From: Verrucomicrobiota bacterium
GTDB lineage: Bacteria > Verrucomicrobiota > Verrucomicrobiia > Verrucomicrobiales > Akkermansiaceae
DNA length: 43,176 bases
Direction of reading: 5' to 3'
NCBI GenBank assembly: GCA_026397725.1
Contig: JAPLUI010000536.1
Span: 1-43,176 of the forward strand
The first letter of the stretch is position 1; the number at the start of each line of letters is the position of its first letter. The notes below the pieces were generated by a model, which was given only the letters and a program-made list of their open reading frames with translations, had not been told where the DNA came from and did no database searches. Made by a program: the position numbers and the translations under genes. Of this stretch, positions 1 to 8,565 are shown piece by piece.

Positions 1-759
1 GAGTTCTTCCAGATTGTATACCTCGCACTTCGGGCCGCCGTGGGCCGAACCGTTGAGCGTGCCCAGCTTGGGAAAGGCTGTGGAAGGAAAGGTCCAGGCC
101 TGGTCGTCGGTCAGGTGGAGTTGCAGGTAGCGCACCTTGTAGGCGCGGCACGTGTCGATCATCTGTTTGAGATGGATGAGCGGGTTGTCCTGGCGGGCCA
201 CATCGACCATCGCTCCGGTGTAGTCCGCGTGCGGCCAGTCGTCGATGGTCAGCACCGGCAGCGCAAATCCGTTAGATCGGCGGCCGATGGCTTGCAACAG
301 CGTGGTGGTTCCTTCGGCCACCGCGCGATAGTCGAAGCCCTCGAGCTTCACCTCGGTGCCGACCGTGAGGCGGTATGCGCCCTCGCGGGTCCGCTCGACC
401 ACGCGGGCCTTGACCCGCAGGATCTCCTCGCCGGCCTGGAGCGCCGGGTTGAGCGCCAGCCCGATGTCGCTGGCGGCTAAGGGACCGGACGCGATCTTGA
501 GGTCCAGGCCGGTCACTGCTAACAACTCCGCCTGGAAAATCACGGCCAGGGGCAGGAGGCGTGGGTCTGCGGTTACGATCCGGGCGGTCGCCGTGAGAGC
601 CAACCCGCCGGTGCCCATCTGCACCGCCTTGGGCCAGGGAATCAGGTTCAAGGGCGAGTTATCTGAAGTGACCGGCGCGGCAGGTGCCAACGACGCACCG
701 GCCAGGCCCGCCGCCAGCGCCACGGCCGTGAGATATTCGAGGTTAGACATGCGGAGCAT
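1..759 (-). CDS. GH20 beta-N-acetylhexosaminidase, N-terminal part (runs off the left edge)
   Basis: The minus-strand frame is open from the ATG at 759 to base 1 with no stop, giving 253 residues of a longer protein. The first 25 or so residues form a signal peptide rich in Ala and Leu, so the enzyme is probably exported. Residues about 35-160 fit the GH20 N-terminal alpha/beta domain (start LNLIPWPK). From residue about 185 the GH20 catalytic barrel begins: the stretch YTGAMVDVARQ is followed by KQMIDTCRAYK and by YLQLHLTDDQAW, then FPSTAFPKL. The catalytic Asp-Glu pair would lie beyond the window. Family members remove terminal GlcNAc or GalNAc from glycans. A second in-frame ATG at 750 is possible; neither start has a strong ribosome-binding site. 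Confidence 0.9.
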   Translation of the reverse strand, partial: MLRMSNLEYLTAVALAAGLAGASLAPAAPVTSDNSPLNLIPWPKAVQMGTGGLALTATARIVTADPRLLPLAVIFQAELLAVTGLDLKIASGPLAASDIGLALNPALQAGEEILRVKARVVERTREGAYRLTVGTEVKLEGFDYRAVAEGTTTLLQAIGRRSNGFALPVLTIDDWPHADYTGAMVDVARQDNPLIHLKQMIDTCRAYKVRYLQLHLTDDQAWTFPSTAFPKLGTLNGSAHGGPKCEVYNLEEL

Positions 760-761
760 AC

Positions 762-1070
762 TTACTTGCTTGCATGATGGTTTGTTTCAGAGCTGTATTG
801 CTTGGCTTGGTTGGCGCTCTGGCAGCATGCGACGCGGGGCCTGGAAATCGACCTGACATTGCCACGGATCCACCAGGATTTTGCCATCATCAGGTGATCC
901 GGCACTCCGGGGGCAGCAGCCCAAGCGGGCAGCACGCCGTAGCGGCCGCTGCCCATGGTGGCAACCGGTAGTTCCTTCATGGTCAGGTCCCGGCTGGCCG
1001 GGATCACGAACGAGGTGGTGCCTGATGGGCGTAAACGGCTGTCCGCCGTCACATCATCGTGCGATGGCAA
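762..1070 (-). pseudogene. Possible decayed 102-codon ORF upstream of GH20
   Basis: This minus-strand frame ends two bases before the GH20 start. Its central part (residues about 18-70, with GTTSFVIPASR and GRYGVLPAWAAAPGVPDHL) has ordinary protein composition. The last 30 residues look like non-coding translation. I do not recognise a family. It could be a remnant, a small coupled gene or a chance ORF. Nothing else supportable was seen between 760 and 1243 apart from the G tracts listed separately. Confidence 0.25.
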
Positions 1071-1090
1071 AGACGTGATTTTTCGCTTGC

Positions 1091-1145
1091 GGGGGGGGAG
1101 GGGGGCTACGCTACTTTGCCGGTAAGGAACGCCTCATGGGGGGGG
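1091..1145. promoter_or_regulatory. Paired poly-G tracts upstream of the adhesin-like gene
   Basis: The sequence shows a G8-A-G6 run at 1091-1105 and a second G8 run at 1138-1145. They lie about 100-150 bp upstream of the ATG at 1244. Runs of eight G are rare in this window and are a known substrate for slipped-strand mispairing; G-quadruplex formation is another possibility. A regulatory role is inference. Confidence 0.35.
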
Positions 1146-1243
1146 CCGCCTGAGTCGTTACATCCAACCAGCAACCAGCCAACCAAGCCAACAGCCGGAT
1201 CGCACCAGCGCCCTCAAATGAATCACCGGAAACACCAAACACC

Positions 1244-4200
1244 ATGAAAACACTGAATCTCATCCAACCGATAAGTACCAATCTCAAACACCTCGCCCTC
1301 GCTGTGGCACTTGCTTCGGGACTGGGGGCGGGTAGCGCCCAGGCAGCCATCGGCTATGTAGCAACCTCGCCGTCGGCTTCTGTCACTGCCAGCGCCAGCC
1401 TGACGATGGACAAGCCGGCCGGGGTTGCGGCGGGCCATGTCATGATCGCGGAAATCGCCCAATACTATAATGGCACTGCGGCAGACGCCACTGCTGACGG
1501 CTGGACCTTGATCAAAGGCGGGACAATCACCTCGGTCCAGCGGTACGGCACGCTTTTGTATCGGGTGGCCGACGCATCCGACGACTCGGTCTCAAACTAT
1601 ACGTTCACTTTGAATCCCGCCAGCGCGGACCTTGCCATCGGTGCCATCATGGCCTTTTCCGGTGTGGACCCAGTGACTCCCTTGGATGTGGTTGGCGCAG
1701 GCTTCACGACAGTCACCTCAGGAACCACCGTGACGGGGGCCGGCATCACCACGCTGTCGCCCGATGCGGCGGTGATCATGTTTGCAATGCATGCTACCAC
1801 CGCCCTGACCCTGCCTACTTGGAGTAATTGGACGACGGCAACGTCTCCCGGCGCATTGACCGAAATCGCCGATTATCAGGCTTCTGCCACGACGCCGGGG
1901 AACCGCGGCGTGTCGATCGGTGCGGCGTGGGCAACGAAAGCCAGTGCCGGGGCTACGGGGAATGGAACGGCAACCGTCTCGGCTAGCGCACGCACCGCCG
2001 GGTATTTGATCGCGTTACTACCTTATGATCCTTCGGGCGCCAACATCCTCACCTTCGGTCTCCCAGGCAATCCAGGCGTGATTGACGGGAATAATATTAC
2101 CCTGCACTTGCCGTGGGGTACGGCCTCAACGGCCTTACAGAACCTTGCGCCCACCTACACGACCACCCGCGGGGCAACGTGCCCTAAGGCTTCGGGTTCT
2201 ATCCAGGACTTCACCAACCCGGTGCACTACCTCGTCACCTCCGAGGATCGTACCACCGAAAAGGACTATCTGGTGTCGGCGGTTGTCTCGACTGAAATGA
2301 TCGCCAACGTCCAGTTCTACACAACCAATAACGCTGCGCCATCCATGACAGGCCTGCAGGGGCCCGTCGCATCGGTCAACACCACCACCCCCTCTTGGAA
2401 TCGGATTTTAGGGGCCCAATTTGCCAATGTACCGGCCGGTCCGACGGCGCTCATCCAGGCGGACGGCTTGGCGTCCGGCATCTCGCTCACATTGTCGGGG
2501 AATGGGAATACGAGGCGGGCGGATGGCTGGGCTCCTGGTGTCGGCGAAATCCCAATGTTCAGTGGAGAGGCGTACCTAGATGGCGGTACCCAAACGCTAA
2601 TTAGTGCATTTTCCGGCCTGACGGTTGGTGCGACTTACGACCTGTATGCGATGAATAGCCAAGGCTCTAGCTCCGACTCGCGGTTCACGGTTAACGGGAA
2701 CACGGCCGGTGCTATTCGGTTGCGGGGAAACTTTATTGCCAATAACACGTACCAATCCACGGTGGACTGGACGCAGTTTGGCACGACGTCCGTAGACGTG
2801 GCGGGAGACGCCACCATCACGTCGACCGCCAGCACGGCGTACTTCCAGGATTTGACCCCGGACGCCGATGGTAAGTTGACGGTTGTCATGAGCTACGCCA
2901 ACATCCGCATAAACGGCGATGCGCCCTTCATCGGCGTGGCCGGCTACCAGTTGGTGCAGGTTGCCCTCCCCCCGGCAGCGACGCCGGTCATCACCGCCGT
3001 GGGATCGCCACTCACCGCTGTGAGCACCACCTACGGCACACCATCAGCCGAGACCAGTTTCACGGTTTCCGGTGACAATATGCTCGGGGGTATTTTGGTG
3101 ACGCCCCCTGCGGGTTTTGAGGTTTCCCAAACCAGTGGCAGCGGTTTTGCGGGCACCATCACCGTGGGTGCGGTCGGCACGATTGACTCCACGACGGTGT
3201 ATGTGCGCCTCGCCGCCACGGCCCCGGTCGCCGGAACTTACGATGGCCAGCACATCGTGTTGTTCAGCGGAGGTGCCCCCACCGTCAACGTCACCACCGC
3301 CGAGAGCGGCAACACGGTCTCGCCCAAACCGCTCACCGTGACGGCCACGGGGCCGGTCAACAAGCCCTACGGCACCACGCTGGTCGCGGGTCCGAGCCCG
3401 ACGGATTTCACTGCGGATGCCACGGGGGTCGGCAGCGAGTTGGTCACCAGCGTCACGCTCACGCCCACCGGCAACGGGGTTCCGGACACGGCCACGCCGG
3501 GTGCGACCTACGTCATCACGCCGTCGGCGGCGACGGGCAGCGGCGGGTTTCTGGCCAGCAACTATGATATCACCTATACCCCATACGACGGCGCGGTGGT
3601 GATGGGAACGCCGACGTTGTCGGTGACCAACGAGCAGGTGATCTACGATGGTTTGCCGCATGCGGCGGAGGTCATTGGATCGGTGGACGGCATCGTGAGC
3701 GACGTGAAGTATAACGGATTGTCCGAGGTTCCCGCGGCGGCAGGTACCTATGCCGTCACGGCTGACTTCGTTCCGACGGACCACAATTATAGCAGCCTCA
3801 ATGAGGCTCCAGCGGGCAACTTCGTCATCGTTCAGCAGGAAATCATGATGGTCAACGTCCAGTTCCACGAAACTGCTAACAGTTCTCCATCGATGACCAA
3901 CAAACAGGGGCCTGTCAGATCGGCCGACACCACTCCCACCTGGAACCAGTTCACGGGGAACTGGACTTTTGTGATACCCGACGGGGGCCCCGCGGCGCTC
4001 GTCCAAGCGGACGGCACGGCGTCGGCAATCACGCTCTCCATGGCGGGAGTCAGGCGTGGGGGCACCTGGGGCGGTCAGGGATCTAACGGGATCGCTGTAT
4101 TTGGTGGCGGGGCGTACTTGGATCAAGATAGCGGGATCCAGACTTCGGTGTTCTCCGGCCTCACCGTGGGTGCGAAGTATGACCTGTACGTGATGAATGC

Positions 4201-4930
4201 CGCGGGCTCTGAGGGCGACTCGCGGTTCACGGTTGACGGGAACACAGCCGGCGCGGTTCGGTTGCGGGGAAAGATACTCGGCCGCTGGCCCGGTGCGTGG
4301 TCGGTCGATGGCACGACGGACTGGACGCAGTGGGTCACCACAACTACAGACGCGGCGGGCGACGACTTCGCGTCGATCGCGAACACGGCGTACTTCAAGA
4401 ACTTGGCCCCGACCGCCAATGGCAAGTTGACCATTGTCATGAGCCACGCCAACAGCCACCGTGCCGACGACTTCAGTCCCATCGCCGTGGCCGGTTACCA
4501 GTTGGTGCAGGTTGCCGACGCCACCGGCTACGGCATTTGGGCGAGCGCCAACGCGTCCACCGGCACCGCTGCTGACGACTTCGACGGCGACGGCGTCAGC
4601 AACGGCGTCGAGTATGTGCTGGGCGGCACCCAGCTTACCAATGATCTGGACAAGCTGCCGGCGGTCTCCACCACGGGCGGTGATCTCTTCTTCACCTTCC
4701 TGCGGGATCATGCCTCGAAAACCCCCGATACCGCGCTGAGCATCCAGGTTGGCCTCGACCTCGAGAACTGGCCCGTTAGCTATCCCGTCCCCAATGCCGT
4801 GGTCGCCAACAATCCCGGCGTGACGGTGGAGGACAATGGCAGTGGCTTCGACATCATCACCCTGAGGATACCGCGCGATCCCGATGCTGAAAAATTCGCA
4901 CGCCTGCAGGTGATCGTTGCGGGGCCATGA
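1244..4930 (+). CDS. Large secreted modular adhesin-like protein with duplicated domain
   Basis: A 1228-aa protein with a clear signal peptide ending near AGSAQA (about residue 34). Residues about 35-262 are Ser/Thr/Ala-rich and beta-like, of unknown family. Residues about 268-345 resemble the Ig-like DUF5018-type domain (ILTFGLPG ... DFTNPVHYLVTSED). Two copies of a roughly 220-aa beta-rich domain follow at about 352-576 and 868-1091; each runs from a VQF strand through TPxWN and SGLTVGAxYDLY to GYQLVQV. Between them are a region at about 580-690 and two MBG-like Ig repeats at about 693-867. The C-terminal part (from about 1093) contains the calcium-loop-like DFDGDGVSNGVEYVLGG, common near the ends of secreted verrucomicrobial proteins. 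No PEP-CTERM anchor or catalytic motif was seen. Surface binding is an inference. Confidence 0.85.
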   Translation: MKTLNLIQPISTNLKHLALAVALASGLGAGSAQAAIGYVATSPSASVTASASLTMDKPAGVAAGHVMIAEIAQYYNGTAADATADGWTLIKGGTITSVQRYGTLLYRVADASDDSVSNYTFTLNPASADLAIGAIMAFSGVDPVTPLDVVGAGFTTVTSGTTVTGAGITTLSPDAAVIMFAMHATTALTLPTWSNWTTATSPGALTEIADYQASATTPGNRGVSIGAAWATKASAGATGNGTATVSASARTAGYLIALLPYDPSGANILTFGLPGNPGVIDGNNITLHLPWGTASTALQNLAPTYTTTRGATCPKASGSIQDFTNPVHYLVTSEDRTTEKDYLVSAVVSTEMIANVQFYTTNNAAPSMTGLQGPVASVNTTTPSWNRILGAQFANVPAGPTALIQADGLASGISLTLSGNGNTRRADGWAPGVGEIPMFSGEAYLDGGTQTLISAFSGLTVGATYDLYAMNSQGSSSDSRFTVNGNTAGAIRLRGNFIANNTYQSTVDWTQFGTTSVDVAGDATITSTASTAYFQDLTPDADGKLTVVMSYANIRINGDAPFIGVAGYQLVQVALPPAATPVITAVGSPLTAVSTTYGTPSAETSFTVSGDNMLGGILVTPPAGFEVSQTSGSGFAGTITVGAVGTIDSTTVYVRLAATAPVAGTYDGQHIVLFSGGAPTVNVTTAESGNTVSPKPLTVTATGPVNKPYGTTLVAGPSPTDFTADATGVGSELVTSVTLTPTGNGVPDTATPGATYVITPSAATGSGGFLASNYDITYTPYDGAVVMGTPTLSVTNEQVIYDGLPHAAEVIGSVDGIVSDVKYNGLSEVPAAAGTYAVTADFVPTDHNYSSLNEAPAGNFVIVQQEIMMVNVQFHETANSSPSMTNKQGPVRSADTTPTWNQFTGNWTFVIPDGGPAALVQADGTASAITLSMAGVRRGGTWGGQGSNGIAVFGGGAYLDQDSGIQTSVFSGLTVGAKYDLYVMNAAGSEGDSRFTVDGNTAGAVRLRGKILGRWPGAWSVDGTTDWTQWVTTTTDAAGDDFASIANTAYFKNLAPTANGKLTIVMSHANSHRADDFSPIAVAGYQLVQVADATGYGIWASANASTGTAADDFDGDGVSNGVEYVLGGTQLTNDLDKLPAVSTTGGDLFFTFLRDHASKTPDTALSIQVGLDLENWPVSYPVPNAVVANNPGVTVEDNGSGFDIITLRIPRDPDAEKFARLQVIVAGP

Positions 4931-5003
4931 GCCGCCTCGTCCCTGAATGATTAAACCGAAGACCGGGAGTCTAACACGCCAGGCCGTGTGGTGGTGCGCG
5001 AAT

Positions 5004-5435
5004 GGCAGGGTGGCCCGGCCTCGGGTCGCCGATGGGTCCGATTTGACGGTAGGGCGGCCCGGCCTCGGGCCGCCCATTTGTCCGCCCGCATGGGCGGTAC
5101 TGAAGCGCGGTGAATGGACCGCGCATGGGATGCTTCACCCGCAGGGGCAGTTAGGGCGCGGCGCGGCCGCCACGCCCTACCGTGCTGCGGTAGGGCGGCC
5201 CGGCCGCGGGCCGCCGATGGGTCCGATTTGACGGTAGGGCGGCCCGGCCTCGGGCCGCCCACTTTTCCGCCCGCATGGGCGGTGCTGATGCGCGGTGGCG
5301 GCGCGGCCGCCACGCCCTACCGTGCTGCGGCAGGGCGGCCCGGCCTCGGGCCGCCGATTGGTCCGATTTGGCGGTAGGGCGGCCCGGCCTCGGGCCGCCC
5401 ACTGGTCCGCCCGCATGGGCGGTGCGAATGCGCGG
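5004..5435. repeat. Array of GC-rich palindromes with about 140-bp period
   Basis: The gap 4931-5516 holds no convincing gene. It contains six copies of a palindrome with core GGCGGCCCGGCCTCGGGCC, near 5006, 5049, 5190, 5235, 5330 and 5375. Copies are separated by a conserved GATGGGTCCGATTTG spacer or by CCGCCCGCATGGGCGG. The block GCGCGGCCGCCACGCCCTAC recurs at 5161 and 5301, exactly 140 bp apart. Each unit could fold into strong hairpins, so the array may terminate transcription of the upstream gene. Several long ORFs here, including a 5' extension of the GH127 frame, are translations of these repeats. Confidence 0.85.
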
Positions 5436-5516
5436 AGCCATGCCCGCTACGAATTGATTAGCTCGTGCTATTCATGTAAGAATCCCGTCCATCGGTTCGT
5501 TCCATGTTCCAACGAT

Positions 5517-7601
5517 ATGAGAAACACACTTTGCCTGATCTCCTGTTCCTTCACCGCCGCCGCTGTGGTGCTGGTCCCGCAGCTTTCCTCCGCAGCCGAC
5601 GAGCCATTGATAGGATTGTTAGACGCCCCGCCCGTCGGGCCGATCGCTCATTATTCCGCCAACCGCGCGCCGCTTGCGCCCAGCGCGCTGGTGCGGCTGC
5701 CGATGGGCGCGGTCAAACCGGACGGTTGGCTCAAACAACAACTCGTCCTGCAAGCCGCGGGCTTCCCCGGCCACCTCATGGATATCAGCTCGTTCCTGAA
5801 CAAGGACAACAACTCGTGGCTCAGCCCGACCGGTACCGGTGAGCGCGGCTGGGAGGAAGTGCCATACTGGCTCAAGGGCTACCTCGGCTGCGCGATCCTG
5901 ACCCATGACCCGAAGATGCTTGCCGAGGCGAAAATCTGGATCGAGGGCGCGATCGGCAGCCAGCAGCCCGACGGTTGGTTCGGCCCGGGCAAAGGCCGCA
6001 CCGGCGTGGCCACCGACCTCAAGGGCCGCGACGACCTATGGCCTAACATGGTCATGTTGTTCTGTCTGCAGGAGTGGTTCGAGCATACCGGCGACCCCCG
6101 CGTGCCCGACCTGATGACCCAATACTTCCGTTATCTCGACGCCCTGCCCGAAGACAAATTGTTGCTCGGCTATTGGCCGTCGATGCGCGGTGGCGACCAA
6201 CTCTACAGCATCCTCTGGCTCTACAACCGCACCGGGGAGAAGTGGCTGTTGGATCTGGCGCACAAGACGCACCGCCGCACCGCCCGCTGGGACACCGTCA
6301 CCGACACGCCCCGCAAGCAGTTGCCCAACTGGCACAACGTCAACATCGCCCAGGCCTTCCGCGAACCCACCACCTACTGGATGCTCTCTAACAAACCAGC
6401 CGAGCGCGACGGCAGCCTGCGGGCGTGGAGCAAAATCCGCGAGTTGTATGGCCAGGTGCCGGGCGGCATGTTCGGCGCCGATGAAAACGCGCGCCCGGAC
6501 CACACCGGCCCGCGGCAGGCGATCGAAACCTGCGGCATCGCCGAGGAAATGCTCTCCGATGGCATCCTCACCTCGGTCACCGGCGACCCGCTGTGGGCCG
6601 AACGCTGCGAGAATGTCGCCTTCAACACCTTTCCAGCCGCCTTCACCGCCGACTGGAAGGCGCTGCGTTATCTAACCGCACCCAACCAACCGCAAAGCGA
6701 CCATGCCACCAAGTCCCCCGCAGTGCAGAATGGCGGACCGATGTTCGAGATGAACCCCCACAGCCACCGCTGCTGCCAGCACAACGCCGCCCACGGCTGG
6801 CCCTACTTCACCCAGCACCTGTGGTTCGCCGCACCCGGCAACGGACTCGCCGCCTATCTCTATGCCCCGTGCGAAGTCACCGCCAAGGTCGCCGGCGGCA
6901 CCCTAGTCCGCATCACCGAAAAAACCCGCTATCCCTTCGAGGAACAAGTTGCTCTAACAATCCACCTGCTGCAAGCCACCCGTTTCCCGCTCGACCTGCG
7001 CGTGCCGTCGTGGTGCGCCGCCGCGAAGATCTCTATCAACGGCAAACCCTCACCACTCCCAGCACAGGCATCGGGTAAAGTGGTGCGGCTTGAACGTGAT
7101 TGGCAGGATGGCGATCAGGTCGTGCTGGAGTTGCCGATGAGCGTGCGCACCCAACGCTGGACCAACAACCGCAACACCGCATCCGTCTCGCGCGGCCCGC
7201 TCACCTACTCACTGCAAATCAAAGAGGAATACCGCCGCAGCGGCGGCACCGACGCCTGGCCGGCCTGGGACATCCTCCCCGCCTCACCCTGGAATTTCGG
7301 CCTCACTTCCGATGCCGCGGCCGCCTTCACCGTCGTCAAGGGCGCCTGGCCGGCCGACGACCAACCGTTCCGCAACGAAGCCGCGCCGATCCAATTGACC
7401 ACCATGGCCCGAAAAATCCCTAACTGGAAACTCGACCCGCGCGGTGCCGTCAACGAGGTGGTCGCCCAGCCGGTGAAATCCACCGAGCCCGAGGAATCCG
7501 TCACCCTGATCCCGATGGGTGCCGCCCGCCTGCGCATCGCCGCGTTTCCCGTCATCGACAACGGCCCCGACGCCAAGGATTGGCCAGCCACTGAAAAATG
7601 A
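5517..7601 (+). CDS. GH127-family (DUF1680) beta-L-arabinofuranosidase-like enzyme, secreted
   Basis: A 694-aa protein. The start is placed at ATG 5517 because it opens a typical signal peptide (CLISCSFTAAAVVLV ... SSAA), while the upstream in-frame sequence is repeat DNA. The (alpha/alpha)6 region shows WEEVPYWLKGYLG and PDGWFG. The metal and catalytic residues of the HypBA1 type are present: Glu and Cys in ETCG (about residues 337-339) and the adjacent cysteines in HRCCQHN (about 418-419), close to their positions in HypBA1 (Glu338, Cys340, Cys417, Cys418). The C-terminal beta region includes SRGPLTYSL. Family members release beta-L-arabinofuranose from plant glycoproteins or pectin. GH146 or another DUF1680 branch with different specificity is possible. 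Confidence 0.88.
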   Translation: MRNTLCLISCSFTAAAVVLVPQLSSAADEPLIGLLDAPPVGPIAHYSANRAPLAPSALVRLPMGAVKPDGWLKQQLVLQAAGFPGHLMDISSFLNKDNNSWLSPTGTGERGWEEVPYWLKGYLGCAILTHDPKMLAEAKIWIEGAIGSQQPDGWFGPGKGRTGVATDLKGRDDLWPNMVMLFCLQEWFEHTGDPRVPDLMTQYFRYLDALPEDKLLLGYWPSMRGGDQLYSILWLYNRTGEKWLLDLAHKTHRRTARWDTVTDTPRKQLPNWHNVNIAQAFREPTTYWMLSNKPAERDGSLRAWSKIRELYGQVPGGMFGADENARPDHTGPRQAIETCGIAEEMLSDGILTSVTGDPLWAERCENVAFNTFPAAFTADWKALRYLTAPNQPQSDHATKSPAVQNGGPMFEMNPHSHRCCQHNAAHGWPYFTQHLWFAAPGNGLAAYLYAPCEVTAKVAGGTLVRITEKTRYPFEEQVALTIHLLQATRFPLDLRVPSWCAAAKISINGKPSPLPAQASGKVVRLERDWQDGDQVVLELPMSVRTQRWTNNRNTASVSRGPLTYSLQIKEEYRRSGGTDAWPAWDILPASPWNFGLTSDAAAAFTVVKGAWPADDQPFRNEAAPIQLTTMARKIPNWKLDPRGAVNEVVAQPVKSTEPEESVTLIPMGAARLRIAAFPVIDNGPDAKDWPATEK

Positions 7602-7675
7602 GCACTTCCTTCTCCCCGTCTTCCGGCCCGGCCAGTGGATTTCTCAACGGTCCACACCCCGAAAGAGAAGCGTGG

Positions 7676-7817
7676 TAATCACACTCAGTCGCCACACTTG
7701 ATCGGATACGCTTAGTCGAACTGCTTGGTCGGCCGCCATGTTAGTGTCGATCAAGTGGGTGGACTAAGTGTGAGCGACCAAGTGTGAGCGACCAAGTGTG
7801 AGCGACTAAGTGTGACT
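7676..7817. repeat. Palindromic cluster of 14-bp repeats between convergent genes
   Basis: On the right (about 7748-7817), five units fit the consensus GAYYAAGTGTGAGC in direct orientation; two consecutive 14-bp units (7766-7779 and 7780-7793, AAGTGTGAGCGACC) are identical. On the left (about 7676-7732), four more degenerate units lie in the opposite orientation, with a short centre near 7733-7747. The whole forms a large imperfect inverted repeat between the stop of the GH127 gene (7601) and the stop of the XhoI-like gene (7831). It could act as a bidirectional terminator or be a REPIN-like element. The role is inference; the repeat structure is visible directly. Confidence 0.8.
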
Positions 7818-7830
7818 GCCGCGTTTGGCT

Positions 7831-8565
7831 TCACCGCGCGGCCGCTGCCGCGATGTGGCCTGCAAAGGTTGCAACGAAATTGCCGAGGCCGGCGATATCG
7901 CCCTCGGATGAATACCTGCCGTCCTTGCTGGCGGTGCGCGGCGAGGCTAAGCAGGCGGCGGCGGTGTGGAATTGCTCCTGCATCAGCCTCTTGCATAGGA
8001 TGTGGTAGCGCTCGACATAGGATGCGTCGCGGAAATCGGGGAAGACGGGGAAATGAGGCGATGAATCGCGAACGGGAGAGCGCGAGCCCGGGGCGTCCTC
8101 CACCAACATGATCCAACCAAGAAAGGGACGGGCAATCTCGCCGAAGGCACCTTCGCGGTAGGCGGTCCAAAAATCAGCGGCGGTGCCGATGGCTTCCTCC
8201 GCCCGGTTGTTGAAATTATTGCCAAAGGATGGCCCGACCTGGGACTTGAACTCGAGTGCGGAGATCAGTAGGCCGCGATACACCACGAGCATGTCCCAGA
8301 GCTTGGTCGGGCGAAAATAGCCGGGAAGTGTGAGCACCTTGCGCTGCAAATAAATCTCTGCGGTCTTCAGACCATTGCCCTTGACCAAATCGGCCACCAG
8401 GGAAATGAATCCATCCATATTCTTGCCGCCGGTGACGGCGGACCGCTCGCCTTGATCGGCCTTTCCTGATGCGACTTGTTTGCTGTGCGCGGCGCTACGG
8501 CCTTTCCAGAAAGCTTTGACTGCCGCCTTGGTCTTGGTCTCGGAGTTGGCTAGGTAGAGTCCCAT
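7831..8565 (-). CDS. Type II restriction endonuclease, XhoI/PaeR7I family
   Basis: A 244-aa protein of about the size of PaeR7I. It resembles the XhoI family through KAFWKGR near the N-terminus, LPGYFRPTKLWDMLVV (about 80-95) and the signature ALEFKSQVGPSFGNNFNNR (about 104-122), which carries the E-x-K of a PD-(D/E)xK-type nuclease core. XhoI and PaeR7I cut CTCGAG; that this enzyme shares the site is inference. The ATG (8565-8563) directly follows the methyltransferase stop (8568-8566), which suggests coupled translation with protection made first. A CTCGAG site lies inside the gene at 8251-8256, so an active enzyme would require methylation of this DNA. Confidence 0.9.
   Translation of the reverse strand: MGLYLANSETKTKAAVKAFWKGRSAAHSKQVASGKADQGERSAVTGGKNMDGFISLVADLVKGNGLKTAEIYLQRKVLTLPGYFRPTKLWDMLVVYRGLLISALEFKSQVGPSFGNNFNNRAEEAIGTAADFWTAYREGAFGEIARPFLGWIMLVEDAPGSRSPVRDSSPHFPVFPDFRDASYVERYHILCKRLMQEQFHTAAACLASPRTASKDGRYSSEGDIAGLGNFVATFAGHIAAAAAR

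Noticed and set aside
3044..5077. A 677-codon open frame antisense to the adhesin gene
   Set aside because: It is the high-GC shadow of a repetitive Ala/Thr/Val-rich gene. Its translation is Arg/Gly/His-rich with no domain, while the plus strand has a signal peptide and clear modules.
5295..5516. 5' extension of the GH127 frame by 74 codons
   Set aside because: The added residues are translated palindromic repeats. The ATG at 5517 starts a normal signal peptide.
7766..7817. Possible CRISPR array
   Set aside because: The units are only 14 bp and directly adjacent with no spacers, and there are no cas genes.
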